Positions 25,909 to 34,757 of a stretch of 50,698 bases of DNA are shown here, piece by piece. The stretch comes from Gammaproteobacteria bacterium (GTDB lineage Bacteria; Pseudomonadota; Gammaproteobacteria; Steroidobacterales; Woeseiaceae). The stretch is taken from NCBI GenBank assembly GCA_029884165.1, contig JAOUIH010000019.1, forward strand, positions 1 to 50,698, written 5' to 3'. The number at the start of each line of letters is the position of its first letter. Position 1 is the stretch's first letter. A program made the translations under genes and the position numbers. The notes under the pieces were generated by a model. The model saw nothing but the letters and a program-made list of their open reading frames with translations. It searched no databases and was not told the DNA's origin.

Positions 25909-27696
25909 TCAAGACGAAATGTTCGCATAGCGATCATTTGTTCTCAGTAGCTCGCACGCTGTTGGTGGCTCCCCGTACGTGCCGGCGACTGCGCGCAGCG
26001 GTAGCGGCTTGAACGGTGGTCGTGGCGCGAAATATTCGTCGGCAGACGGCGGCGCATGGCCGGATCTGGCGATAAGAGCGGCCACGGTGACGCCGCAATA
26101 GCGGCCCTGGCAACGCCCCATCCCGGCGCGCGTCGCCTTCTTGACCGTCCCAATACTGTGGCAAGACGGCGAGATAACGGCCTCGATCATTTGCAGCGTT
26201 ACGTTTTCGCATCGACACACGAGCGTCTCCGGGGTCGTGAGCTGAGTCGTGAGCGCTGGTGCATCGAACATCGTCCACAGGGCAGCCTGAAAACGGCGAT
26301 GGCGCCGAAGCAATGTGCGTTGGCGCTGCAGTTCCAAGGGTGACGGCGAGGCGCCAGTGAGTTCCGCAGCGATTATGTATCCGGCGATCGCCGCTTCCGC
26401 CATCGCCACCCTGGCACCGCCGAGGCCGCCAGCATCACCGGCGAGAAACACGTGTGGCTGGCTGGTTCGCCCGTCGCGGTCCCTGCGAACGCTCCACGTA
26501 GCCCGGGCCGTATCGAAAACGAGTTCGCATCCAAGGGCTCTGGCTATCTCCGACTGTGGCAGGAAGCCGTAGTTCATACACACCGCGTCGACTTCGAAAC
26601 GGCGCTCTCTGGCATCGATCGGGTTGCCGAGGTGATCGATTCGGCAGACGCTCGCCCAAAGGGACCTCGTATCTTCCTCGATGCGGCAAAGCGCGTGTCG
26701 GTAAAGTGTCGGGATTCCCGCCGCCTTCAGCCGACCGGCCTGCCGTAGCCCGCCCAACGATAGTCGCGGATCGGCGAACACCATGCGGCCAAAAGCCAGC
26801 GGCGACCGGGATGGCGCTGCAGCCGCCTCGACGACGGCGGCGACACGGGTGCCCGCGGCCACCAGTTCGCCCGCGACCTGGATATTAAGCGGCCCGTTGC
26901 CTGCCACGAGCACGCGTTGGCCGGGGGCCCTACGGTAAGCCCTGAGCAAGGTCTGCGCGGCGCCGGTGGTCATCACGCCGGGCAGAGTCCATCCGGGCAC
27001 CGGGAGGGGTCTCTCGTAAGCACCGGCGGCTATCACTATTCGCCGGGCACGAATCGCGCGCGTGAAGGTGCCTGTAGTGACGGCGACGCGGGTGTCGTCT
27101 ACGACTCCCCAGACCGTAGATCCTGACAGCAGTTTGACGCCGGCCCGTAGGGCCCGTTCGATCAAGTCCCTCCCTTCGCGGAACTGTCTGTCCAGCGCGG
27201 CGGGATCGACACCATACTCTGCCGCGGGTTGCTTGAAATACTGCCCGCCGGCCTGTGGTCGCTCGTCGACGACCAGCACATCCAGGCCCTGTTCCGCCAG
27301 CGTGGCCGCGGCAAGCAGTCCGGCCGGTCCGGCGCCGATCACGAGCACGTCTGCCGTAGTCACCTCCCACTCTATGGGCCCGGTCCCCTGCACGCCCGCC
27401 GCCAGTGGCCGCCGCGCCGGATGCCGGCGCACCGCCAGGCCGTCGGCGGCTTTCTCCAGGCAGGCCCGCACAGAGCGGTCGCCGACCAATACCTGGCATT
27501 CGCCACAAATGCCCATGCCACAGAACATGCCCCGCCGCTCGCCATCCTTTCCGGCTCGGAAGTCAAAGTGCCCGGCAGCGATCATTGCTGCGGCGATACT
27601 GTCCCCTTCCAGCGCGTCGATCGCCAGACCATCAATCGTGAACCGAATCGGTCTCGCAGCCGGGTTAGTCACATTGTCGTGCGTCGACATGGGCAT
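25909..27696 (-). CDS. Iron-sulfur FAD/NAD(P)-binding oxidoreductase, HcnA-HcnB/OoxA-type fusion
   Basis: A 595-residue fusion. Residues about 15-100 are a plant-type [2Fe-2S] domain with CGMGICGEC and a further Cys in RACLEKA. Residues about 115-460 are a pyridine-nucleotide-disulphide-type FAD domain (VIGAGPAGL, a second site VAGNGPLN, and FLAGDAGG). Near residues 500-545 is a BFD-like cysteine cluster (CRCEN, then CQGRYCG). In HcnABC, opine oxidases and D-hydroxyproline dehydrogenase the small ferredoxin part is often a separate gene; here it is fused. The likely role is the alpha/gamma part of a complex with the DAO-type protein at 21759. The start could be ATG 27696 or 27690. It follows the SDR gene by 3 bases. 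Confidence 0.87.
   Translation of the reverse strand: MPMSTHDNVTNPAARPIRFTIDGLAIDALEGDSIAAAMIAAGHFDFRAGKDGERRGMFCGMGICGECQVLVGDRSVRACLEKAADGLAVRRHPARRPLAAGVQGTGPIEWEVTTADVLVIGAGPAGLLAAATLAEQGLDVLVVDERPQAGGQYFKQPAAEYGVDPAALDRQFREGRDLIERALRAGVKLLSGSTVWGVVDDTRVAVTTGTFTRAIRARRIVIAAGAYERPLPVPGWTLPGVMTTGAAQTLLRAYRRAPGQRVLVAGNGPLNIQVAGELVAAGTRVAAVVEAAAAPSRSPLAFGRMVFADPRLSLGGLRQAGRLKAAGIPTLYRHALCRIEEDTRSLWASVCRIDHLGNPIDARERRFEVDAVCMNYGFLPQSEIARALGCELVFDTARATWSVRRDRDGRTSQPHVFLAGDAGGLGGARVAMAEAAIAGYIIAAELTGASPSPLELQRQRTLLRRHRRFQAALWTMFDAPALTTQLTTPETLVCRCENVTLQMIEAVISPSCHSIGTVKKATRAGMGRCQGRYCGVTVAALIARSGHAPPSADEYFAPRPPFKPLPLRAVAGTYGEPPTACELLRTNDRYANISS
25921..25944. promoter_or_regulatory. Operator-like site in the 3' end of the iron-sulfur flavoprotein gene (motif copy 3)
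   Basis: Read on the minus strand the half-sites are AGAAC, GATCG and CGAAC with spacers of 4 (AAAT) and 5 (CTATG), a 13-of-15 match. The site encodes part of the last ten codons of the upstream gene and lies about 105 bases ahead of the binding-protein start, so one sequence would be both coding and regulatory. Confidence 0.58.
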
Positions 27697-27699
27697 TGC

Positions 27700-28467
27700 T
27701 CAACGGATGTAGCTTGCGCCGTTAACGTCCAGCGTAGCGCCGGTCAGGTGACGGGCCGCTCCGCTCGCCAGGAAAACGGCGATTCGCGCGATGTCTTCAG
27801 GGGGTACCCATTCCTTCATGGCCAGGCCGGCCGTCACAGCCGCCTCGCCGCCAACCGATTTGGCGGCCTGATCGGAGAGCCTCGTTCGGACGACGCCCGG
27901 GGCGACCAGGTAGGCGAGGATGCCATCGGCAGCGTAGGCGCGTGCAATGGTTTGGGTGGCGTTGTGGATCGCCGCCTTGGAGCTTCCGTATGCAATGGCA
28001 TCGGGATTGGACACGCCCTTCTGCGCGGCCCAGCTTGAGATCGTCACGATGATTCCACCGCCGTGCTCGAGATAATGCCGGACCGCCCGCCTCAGCAATC
28101 GCGCCGGCGCCAACAGGTTGACGGCCAGGGTCTGTTCCCAGACCTGGTCCCATCGCTCCAGCGGTTCTGCGACACCCCCATCGAATCGCATCATGGCGGC
28201 ATTGTTGATCAGCACGTCAACGCGTCCGCGCCAGCCGACGGCCTGGTCCCACAGAGCCTCGACTTCCGGGAGGCTCGACATATCGCACTGGACTAGGCGG
28301 ACCCGGGAAGCATCGATATCGGACACCGCCGCTTGGGCGCCGTTGCGGTCTGAGCCGTATTGGGCAATGACATGAGCGCCGGCGCTCCCGATGTGGCTGG
28401 CGATGGCCGCCCCGATACCTTTGGAGGCACCGGTAACCAGCACGGTCTTGGCACTCAGGTCGTACAT
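27700..28467 (-). CDS. SDR family NAD(P)-dependent oxidoreductase, copy 1
   Basis: A 255-residue classical short-chain dehydrogenase with the cofactor motif TGASKGIG, the NNAA segment, catalytic Ser in TISSW and the YxxxK pair in AYGSSKAA. The start is ATG 28467, giving the usual SDR N-terminus; the longer frame to 28644 overlaps the divergent gene. The substrate is unknown, presumably an alcohol or keto acid from the same pathway. It is the first gene of the unit that continues into the iron-sulfur flavoprotein. Confidence 0.92.
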   Translation of the reverse strand: MYDLSAKTVLVTGASKGIGAAIASHIGSAGAHVIAQYGSDRNGAQAAVSDIDASRVRLVQCDMSSLPEVEALWDQAVGWRGRVDVLINNAAMMRFDGGVAEPLERWDQVWEQTLAVNLLAPARLLRRAVRHYLEHGGGIIVTISSWAAQKGVSNPDAIAYGSSKAAIHNATQTIARAYAADGILAYLVAPGVVRTRLSDQAAKSVGGEAAVTAGLAMKEWVPPEDIARIAVFLASGAARHLTGATLDVNGASYIR

Positions 28468-28552
28468 ATTTGTTCCGGGCAAAGGACTGGCTGCGCGGCG
28501 GAGGAGGTGTGCATGCGGGTACCCGTCCTTATTCTTGACAGCGATCAGTATG

Positions 28553-28576
28553 TGAACAATTGTGCGCAGATTGATC
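28553..28576. promoter_or_regulatory. Operator-like site between SDR and lambda-crystallin-type dehydrogenase genes (motif copy 4)
   Basis: The half-sites are TGAAC (28553-28557), GTGCG (28562-28566) and TGATC (28572-28576) with spacers of 4 (AATT) and 5, an 11-of-15 match. A TTGACA hexamer at 28535-28540 may be a -35 box for the plus-strand gene; I see no good -10. Confidence 0.55.
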
Positions 28577-28594
28577 GGGAGTATCAACGACACT

Positions 28595-29569
28595 ATGAGT
28601 ACCGTCCTGGAGCAGGCCACAAGCCGCCGATACCCGGTCGCCATTGTCGGCGCCGGCAGTATTGGTACTGCATTCGCCGTTGTTCACGCCCTGGCTGGGA
28701 GGGACGTACGCCTTTACGACGTGGCGGCCGAGGCACTGGATAATGCGCGGTCCCGGCTCGACCAGATTCTTGCCGATCTGGCTCATTTCGGGCTGCTCGA
28801 GGAGGCGCCGGCCGAAGTCGCGGCCCGGGTCCAGACCAGCAGTGATCTTGCCGAGGCGCTCGCGGGAGTGGCAGTCATTCACGAGTGCGCGCCCGAGAAT
28901 CTCGAAATCAAACAGGCCGTGACGATCGAAATCGATCGGCTCGCGCCGCCTCACGCGGCGATCGCCAGTGCATCGTCGGCGATCCCGGGGTCCGAGTATG
29001 CCCGTGCCGTTGCTGGCCGTTCGCGCTGCCTGGTCGCTCATCCGGGTAATCCGCCATACCTGCTTCGGGTGGTAGAGATCGTGCCGGCGCCGTTCACGGA
29101 CGCCAGCGTCGTCCGTCTTGTCGAATCGTTTCTCGAAGCCGCCGGCCTGGCCTGCGTCATAGTGCGGCGGGAACTTCGCGGCTTTGTTTTCAACAGGTTG
29201 CAAGGTGCCCTGCTGCGCGAAGCATATTGTCTGGTGCGGGATGGTGTCGCCAGCGTCGAAGAAATCGATGCCATCGTCCGGGGCGGGCTGGGCCTGCGTT
29301 GGTCGGTAGTGGGGCCGTTCGAGACGGTCGACCTGAATACCCGTGGTGGGATAGAGCGCCATGCATCGATTCTGGGCCCGGCATACGCCGCAATGGGTGC
29401 CGAGCGAGGCCAGTTTGATCCGTGGACCGACGAGTTAATTGGGAGCGTAACGGCCCAGCGCCGGGCACAGTTACCTCTGGAACGCTGGGAGGAACGTGTA
29501 CGTTGGCGGGACAGGGAGTTGATGCGGTTACTGGCGGCCAGGCGCAGCTTTTCCGATTCTGAATGCTGA
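28595..29569 (+). CDS. 3-hydroxyacyl-CoA dehydrogenase family, lambda-crystallin/L-gulonate 3-dehydrogenase-like
   Basis: A 324-residue NAD-dependent dehydrogenase with the Rossmann motif VAIVGAGSIGTAFA, the HECAPENLEIKQ segment, the SSAIPGS active-site stretch and AHPGNPPYLLRVVEIVPAP, followed by the C-terminal helical domain. These resemble CRYL1/L-gulonate 3-dehydrogenase and L-carnitine dehydrogenase more than fatty-acid enzymes; the change of VNPP to GNPP is a small departure. It should oxidise a free 3-hydroxy acid to a 3-keto acid, which could then meet the CoA-transferase encoded at 13919-15297 (inference). ATG 28595 begins just before the Rossmann strand. Divergent from the SDR operon across the motif at 28553. 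Confidence 0.87.
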   Translation: MSTVLEQATSRRYPVAIVGAGSIGTAFAVVHALAGRDVRLYDVAAEALDNARSRLDQILADLAHFGLLEEAPAEVAARVQTSSDLAEALAGVAVIHECAPENLEIKQAVTIEIDRLAPPHAAIASASSAIPGSEYARAVAGRSRCLVAHPGNPPYLLRVVEIVPAPFTDASVVRLVESFLEAAGLACVIVRRELRGFVFNRLQGALLREAYCLVRDGVASVEEIDAIVRGGLGLRWSVVGPFETVDLNTRGGIERHASILGPAYAAMGAERGQFDPWTDELIGSVTAQRRAQLPLERWEERVRWRDRELMRLLAARRSFSDSEC

Positions 29570-29954
29570 TCGAATGCCGGCTCCGATCCGCACAATTCGT
29601 GATGCAAAACTCGGACGTGCGGCTTTCATGCGTACGATCGTTGCGCTCGGTTGCGGCCCGGCGTCATCCCGTGAACGATGCTTATTACTACCTGATTTAT
29701 CATTATTTTATTAAGCTGACGGAGAGTCGTGTCGCGCTTATAAATGTTCATTATTTCACCATTCGTTCGCTCTGCGGTCCACTTATGTTGACAATGTAAA
29801 GTCAATCGCTCATTCTGCCGGCGACAACCGAATGCTGGCGGTTTATGGGTCTGCGGCATTTGTCGAAGGCGTCAGATGGTCGCGATGGTTCGCGAATGCG
29901 GCCTCCCGAGCGACCTGCCGGCGGCGTGAATCAAGCAACCACGGGGGTGCAATC
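29570..29954. promoter_or_regulatory. AT-rich 385-base leader upstream of the second TonB receptor
   Basis: No gene is evident. The stretch 29690-29760 is clearly more AT-rich than its surroundings, as expected of a promoter region. A TTGACA hexamer lies at 29788-29793, without a good -10 at the right spacing. A weak copy of the operator motif is possible at 29756-29779: TCACC, GTTCG and CGGTC with the correct spacers, 10 of 15. That match is marginal. Confidence 0.4.
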
Positions 29955-32882
29955 ATGCCTAGTTCTATGAAGTGTGACCCATTACGGCAGGCGGTTAGAA
30001 GGGCCCTGCTGCTCAGCGCGATAGCGGCTTCTACATCCGGACTCCAGTCGGCTCAGGCGCAGGATAACGACGACGAGGCGATCGAGGAGGTTGTCGTCAC
30101 GGGTTCGCGGCTGATCCGGAACCGCGACCTGATCGCCGCTAGCCCGATCCAGACTGTAGACATGGAGGACATCCAGCTGTCCGGTAACGTGACGCTGGAA
30201 GAAACCATCAACCAGTTCCCGCAGCTGAATCCGGACAACACCGGCACCGTAAACCAGAGCGGCGGCGCTGGCGTCTTGTCTGCCGACTTACGTGGCCTCG
30301 GCGCCGTGCGCACGTTAGTTTTGGTCAACGGCAAGCGCTACATTCCAGGTGACGTCACCGGGCTGGTCGACCTTGCAACCATCCCAGACATGTTGGTCGA
30401 GCGCGTCGAGATCATCACGGGCGGTGCGTCGGCGGTGTATGGCTCGGATGCCATCGCCGGTGCGGTAAACTTTATCCTGCGCGACGATTTCGAGGGCGCG
30501 GAGATTCGTTACCAGTACAACCAGACTGGGGAGTCCGACGGCGAAACCCACAGCGTTGACTTGCTGCTCGGGACCAACACTGACAACGGCCGCGGTAACG
30601 TCACGCTGAATGCGAACTATACTCGCCGGGACCCGGTATTCATGGGCGATCGGGCCTTTTCGCAGCAGCCGCTGCTGGCCGATAGCACCGGCCAGCTTAA
30701 TAATTTCGGCTCCGGTAATATCCCGGGTGGCCTGATCGGAATTCCGTCGGCAGACTTTGGCCAGATCCAAGGTGTTGATCTGACCAACTCGGACGGTTCC
30801 TGCCCCGGTGCTATCCAGGGCGTCCGCTTTGGCGCCAACGGGGAGCCATTCCCGTTCTGCCGACCTACCGAACAGTACAATTACGCTGCACCGAATTTCC
30901 TGCTGCGTCCGCTGGAGCGCTGGCAGATTGGCGCATTAGGAAGCTACGAGGTCAGTGACAACGTCGAAGCATATGCCGAGCTCTACTACACCAAGAAGGA
31001 GAACGCCTTCCAGCAGGCGCCGGAGGCTGTAGCGCCGACAAGTTTCGGCGCCGAATCGGGTACGCTGTTCATCCCTAACGCGGACACAAATCCGCTGTTC
31101 ACCCAACCGCAGCGTGATTTCTTCTCGGCTAATTCGGCTTATTTCGATCCGGATGGCGACGGCATCTTCACCGTGCAAAGAACTGGCCGACGCTTTGAGG
31201 AGTTCGGGCCCCGAAACACGACCATCATCAGCGACTCGTTTAGCATGACGGGCGGTTTCCGCGGCGACCTGGAATTTAACGACGGTACATGGGCATGGGA
31301 CACGTTCTACCAGTTCCAGCGCTCTGACTTCAATTTCAACCAGCAGGGCCGACTGTCGCAAAGTCGAACAACTCTTGGCCTGGACGTCATTATCGTCGAC
31401 GGTGAGCCACAGTGCCGCACCGATTTGCTGGGCTGCGTGCCGGTCAACATCTTCGGTACCGACACACTGACGCCTGATATGGCGGCATTCTTGAGTACGA
31501 CCACTGGCCGCGAGGATACCTTCGACCGCAAAGTCTTTGGCGGGTCCATCGCCGGCGACCTGTTCGACCTGCCTGCAGGACCGGTCGCCAGCGCGTTCGG
31601 CTTCGAGTACCGCGAAGAGTCTTTTCTTACAGTACCCGACGAGGCTGCCCGATCGGGCGACCTCGGTGGCGTTGCCCCAATCATCAACGGCGGTGAATTC
31701 GACGTAACCGAATTCTTCGCCGAGGCGCGCCTGCCGTTGCTCAACGACGCACCACTGATTGAGAGCCTCGCGGTCGAGCTCGCGGCGCGATACTCCGACT
31801 ATTCAACCATCGATGGCGTCACTACGTGGAAAGCCGCGATTGACTGGCAGCTGAACGACTGGGCGCGGGTGCGTACCTCGCTGAACAGAGCGATCCGCGC
31901 GCCAAATCTCGACGAGTTGTTCGGCGCGCCGGCCTCGGGCTTCGTTGGCGGCGTCGATCCCTGCGTAGTCGACAACAACCCGACCGATGCGATCAAGGAT
32001 CTCTGTGTGCAGCAGGGTGTACCGCCGGCGATTGTCGACAACCTGCAGGTCGGAACCAGTCAGGGCTGGAGTGCATTCTCCGGAGGCAACGAGAACCTGA
32101 ACGAGGAAGAGTCCGATACCCTGACCTTTGGTCTGGTGCTGACACCGCCGGTTATTGAGGGTCTATCAGTCACAATCGACTACTTCGATATTTCGGTGGA
32201 TGGTGCAATTTCGCAGGTCAGTTCGCAGGCGCTGGTCAATTCGTGCTTCGAGCAACTCGACATTAATAGCACCGCCTGCCAGGCGATAACCCGGTTGTCG
32301 ACCGGCAATATCGACCGTGTTGATGCGCCGCTGCTGAACCTGTCGACCCGAGACGTCAGCGGTGTCGACCTTCAGGTCAACTACCTGATGGATCTGCCCG
32401 ATGCCTTTGCGATTGCTGGCGATGCTGCGAATCTGGACCTTAGTTTCGTCGGCACCTGGCAGTTCGACGATGAAACCGTGATCCTCGCGGGCCAGGACCC
32501 GGTCGACTGTGCCGGCTTCTACGGTGGCTCGTGCTCCAGCGATGGCGTCCGAATAACGCCTGGGTACCGGAGCATCTTCCAGGCCGACTGGCTGACGGGG
32601 CCGCTGCGTGTCGGGCTGCAGTGGCGCATGATCGGCGAACTCAAACTCGCCGCAGACGCATTTCCGAACGAAAACGGTACGCTGGATGCCTGGCACTATT
32701 TTGACCTGAATGCTTCGTATACGATCAACGATCGGTTCCAAGTTTATGGTGGTATCACCAATGTGGCCGATAATGATCCGCCCGTCATCGGCTTCCGTGC
32801 CGGAGGCGATTCGAACACCAACATCCCGCTGTTCGACCCGCTGGGCCGCCGCTTCTTCGGTGGCGTGACGGTATCATTCTGA
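29955..32882 (+). CDS. TonB-dependent outer-membrane receptor
   Basis: A 975-residue receptor. The start is ATG 29955 with GGGGGTG 7 bases upstream and a signal peptide ending SAQAQ; an earlier ATG at 29832 would place 41 extra residues before it. A TonB box-like EEVVVTGSR follows directly, then a plug domain (LRGLGAVRTLVLVNGKR, ASAVYGSDAIAGAVNF) and a 22-strand-type barrel. The last 330 residues match the truncated receptor at the left edge. Such large receptors without a siderophore context often import oligopeptides or complex organics. A short hairpin and then a DUF885 gene follow, so the pair probably works together. Confidence 0.96.
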   Translation: MPSSMKCDPLRQAVRRALLLSAIAASTSGLQSAQAQDNDDEAIEEVVVTGSRLIRNRDLIAASPIQTVDMEDIQLSGNVTLEETINQFPQLNPDNTGTVNQSGGAGVLSADLRGLGAVRTLVLVNGKRYIPGDVTGLVDLATIPDMLVERVEIITGGASAVYGSDAIAGAVNFILRDDFEGAEIRYQYNQTGESDGETHSVDLLLGTNTDNGRGNVTLNANYTRRDPVFMGDRAFSQQPLLADSTGQLNNFGSGNIPGGLIGIPSADFGQIQGVDLTNSDGSCPGAIQGVRFGANGEPFPFCRPTEQYNYAAPNFLLRPLERWQIGALGSYEVSDNVEAYAELYYTKKENAFQQAPEAVAPTSFGAESGTLFIPNADTNPLFTQPQRDFFSANSAYFDPDGDGIFTVQRTGRRFEEFGPRNTTIISDSFSMTGGFRGDLEFNDGTWAWDTFYQFQRSDFNFNQQGRLSQSRTTLGLDVIIVDGEPQCRTDLLGCVPVNIFGTDTLTPDMAAFLSTTTGREDTFDRKVFGGSIAGDLFDLPAGPVASAFGFEYREESFLTVPDEAARSGDLGGVAPIINGGEFDVTEFFAEARLPLLNDAPLIESLAVELAARYSDYSTIDGVTTWKAAIDWQLNDWARVRTSLNRAIRAPNLDELFGAPASGFVGGVDPCVVDNNPTDAIKDLCVQQGVPPAIVDNLQVGTSQGWSAFSGGNENLNEEESDTLTFGLVLTPPVIEGLSVTIDYFDISVDGAISQVSSQALVNSCFEQLDINSTACQAITRLSTGNIDRVDAPLLNLSTRDVSGVDLQVNYLMDLPDAFAIAGDAANLDLSFVGTWQFDDETVILAGQDPVDCAGFYGGSCSSDGVRITPGYRSIFQADWLTGPLRVGLQWRMIGELKLAADAFPNENGTLDAWHYFDLNASYTINDRFQVYGGITNVADNDPPVIGFRAGGDSNTNIPLFDPLGRRFFGGVTVSF

Positions 32883-32903
32883 CCGGCCAACTGTCCCGGC
32901 CGG
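32883..32903 (+). repeat. Short hairpin between TonB receptor and DUF885 gene
   Basis: CCGGCC (32883-32888) pairs with GGCCGG (32898-32903) across a 9-base loop, with no T-run. It may act as a processing or stability element that separates the expression levels of the receptor and the downstream gene; this is inference. Confidence 0.35.
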
Positions 32904-32952
32904 ATGCAGGCAGTTCGTGTCTGTGTCTGGCCACCACCTGAGGAGTTACCGA

Positions 32953-34662
32953 GTGACCATATCTACGATGACCAAATGGTTCGTGACTCTGGCCGCTGCT
33001 GGCCTGTACGTGGCTGCTTCGACGGCAAATGCACAGGTTGCCCGGCATGAAGGGATACCGTCCGGCAGCGGCAGCTATGAGGATCTGGTGAAGCTTTACG
33101 ACGAGTTCCTGCAGTGGAAGGACCCGGCCAAGGCCAACCGAACGAACCCGCTGCGCGACGTAGCTGGGCAGACAACCGACGTCTATCCCGACTACGGGCC
33201 GCGCGCCGTCGCGGAGCGGCGCCGGACGCTGCGCGAATTCCAGGCGCGCGTCGACAACATGGGTGTCGCCGACTGGGACCGCAGCAAGCAGGCAGAATTT
33301 CTCGCGGTGCGATCGCGGCTGGACCAACACGACTTCGTGCTAAATGTCTCGCGCCCCTGGTCACGTGACCCGGGCTTCTACGTCGACCAGATGCTGAGGA
33401 TCACTTTCGCCGATCTGCCTGTTCGCGGCGATGAACTCGCCGATCTGCGCCGGAACCTGACGGCAATATCCGAGCTGGTCGCCCAGGCGCAACGCAATCT
33501 GACTGAAGTGGCCGCCGATTACGCTGACCTGGCCATCTTCAACCTGACCACGGCTGACGGCGTCGGACACGGGTTTCCCTACCGCGCAGCCCCGCCCCCG
33601 GGCGTGCTCGGTTGGTACGACGACCTGCTGGCTCGGGCACGCGCCGAGCAGCCCGAGCTTGTCGATACCGTGCAGGCAGCGCGCGACTCGATCCAGGGCT
33701 TCCTGGACTGGCTGCGGGCGAATCGTGCGAGCATGAACGGCAGGGCAGGTGTCGGCAAGGCTGCGTTCGACTGGTACCTCAAGCACGTCAAATTGATGCC
33801 CTATACGTCGGACGAAATCGTCGTCCTCGGCAAGCGAGAACTTGACAGGCTCTGGGCGCTGTATGCGCTGGAGCGGCACCGCAACCGCAATCTGCCCGAA
33901 CTTGAGATTTCGGAATCGGCCGAGGAATATGCCCAGCGTATCGAGCAAACTGACAAACGGATCCGCGATTTCCTCGTAGATGAGGAGATCATCACTATCC
34001 CCGACTACATCGACAAGCTCGATACCAATGTACCCTGGATCGTGCGGCCGGGCGGACCGAACTTTTGGGAGCAGGTGCAGTATCGGGATCCTACGCCTGA
34101 CCATCTGCACGCCGTAATTCCCGGGCATCGCTTCGATGGCGTTGTCGAGCGTCATAACGATCACCCTATCCGCGGCCGGTTGACGAGCGGTGCTCGGGCG
34201 GAAGGGTGGGGTGTGTACCTCGAGGAAGGCATGCTGCATGCCGGGCTCATGGACGACCAGCCGCGTGTTCGGGAACTCATATATATCTTCGGTATCTTCC
34301 GGGCCGCGAGAGTGCCGGCAGACGTCTGGCTGCAGCTAAATGAAATGACCGTCAGCGAGGTCGTTGACTATTGGATCGAGCGCACGCCCTATCTGGACGA
34401 GAACGTGGCCCGAGTCGACGCCGAGATCTACCTGCGGCGGCCGCCCGGTTATGGACTCGGCTATACGATCGGAATGCTTCAGATGCAGCGCTTGCTGGCG
34501 GACGTGAAGATGCAGCAGGGTGACGACTTCGTGCTCAAGGACTTCCACGACGAATTCATGGGACTGGGGCGCCTGCCGCTGTCCGTGATCCGTTGGGAGA
34601 TGACGGGCCTGGACGATGAGATCCGCCATTTCTGGAAGCGCGAGCCGCTGCCGGGAACCTGA
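32953..34662 (+). CDS. DUF885 family exported protein (paralogue 5), TonB-receptor partner
   Basis: A 569-residue DUF885 protein. GTG 32953 is chosen because AGGAG sits 7 bases upstream; ATG 32968 is possible. The signal peptide ends STANAQ. The first motif is HAVIPGHR (His386, His392; Ala for Glu, Arg for the last His) and the second is AEGWGVYLE with Glu417, the same pattern as paralogue 2 at 3063. It lies 70 bases after the TonB receptor gene and ends just before a strong terminator, so the two form a two-gene unit. That a DUF885 protein accompanies each receptor suggests it handles the receptor's ligand, before or after import into the periplasm. Confidence 0.88.
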   Translation: MTISTMTKWFVTLAAAGLYVAASTANAQVARHEGIPSGSGSYEDLVKLYDEFLQWKDPAKANRTNPLRDVAGQTTDVYPDYGPRAVAERRRTLREFQARVDNMGVADWDRSKQAEFLAVRSRLDQHDFVLNVSRPWSRDPGFYVDQMLRITFADLPVRGDELADLRRNLTAISELVAQAQRNLTEVAADYADLAIFNLTTADGVGHGFPYRAAPPPGVLGWYDDLLARARAEQPELVDTVQAARDSIQGFLDWLRANRASMNGRAGVGKAAFDWYLKHVKLMPYTSDEIVVLGKRELDRLWALYALERHRNRNLPELEISESAEEYAQRIEQTDKRIRDFLVDEEIITIPDYIDKLDTNVPWIVRPGGPNFWEQVQYRDPTPDHLHAVIPGHRFDGVVERHNDHPIRGRLTSGARAEGWGVYLEEGMLHAGLMDDQPRVRELIYIFGIFRAARVPADVWLQLNEMTVSEVVDYWIERTPYLDENVARVDAEIYLRRPPGYGLGYTIGMLQMQRLLADVKMQQGDDFVLKDFHDEFMGLGRLPLSVIRWEMTGLDDEIRHFWKREPLPGT

Positions 34663-34687
34663 GACTTCCGGGCGGGTAGGTGCTGAC

Positions 34688-34724
34688 AAAAGGGTGCGGA
34701 CATGGTCCGCACCCTTTTTCTTTT
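34688..34724. terminator. Strong rho-independent terminator after the TonB receptor/DUF885 unit
   Basis: A 13-bp perfect stem (34688-34700 with 34706-34718) with loop CATGG is followed by TCTTTT. The stem's own A-rich left arm gives T-residues on the other strand, so it may also stop the convergent IclR transcript, whose stop codon lies at 34758. Confidence 0.92.
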
Positions 34725-34757
34725 GGGCCCGACTTGCAGGTTCCCGGAATCCGGGGC

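Noticed and set aside
29570-29954. A small gene at 29563-29799
   Set aside because: The 78-codon frame is AT-rich, starts within the preceding gene and has no ribosome site; the region reads as a promoter leader.
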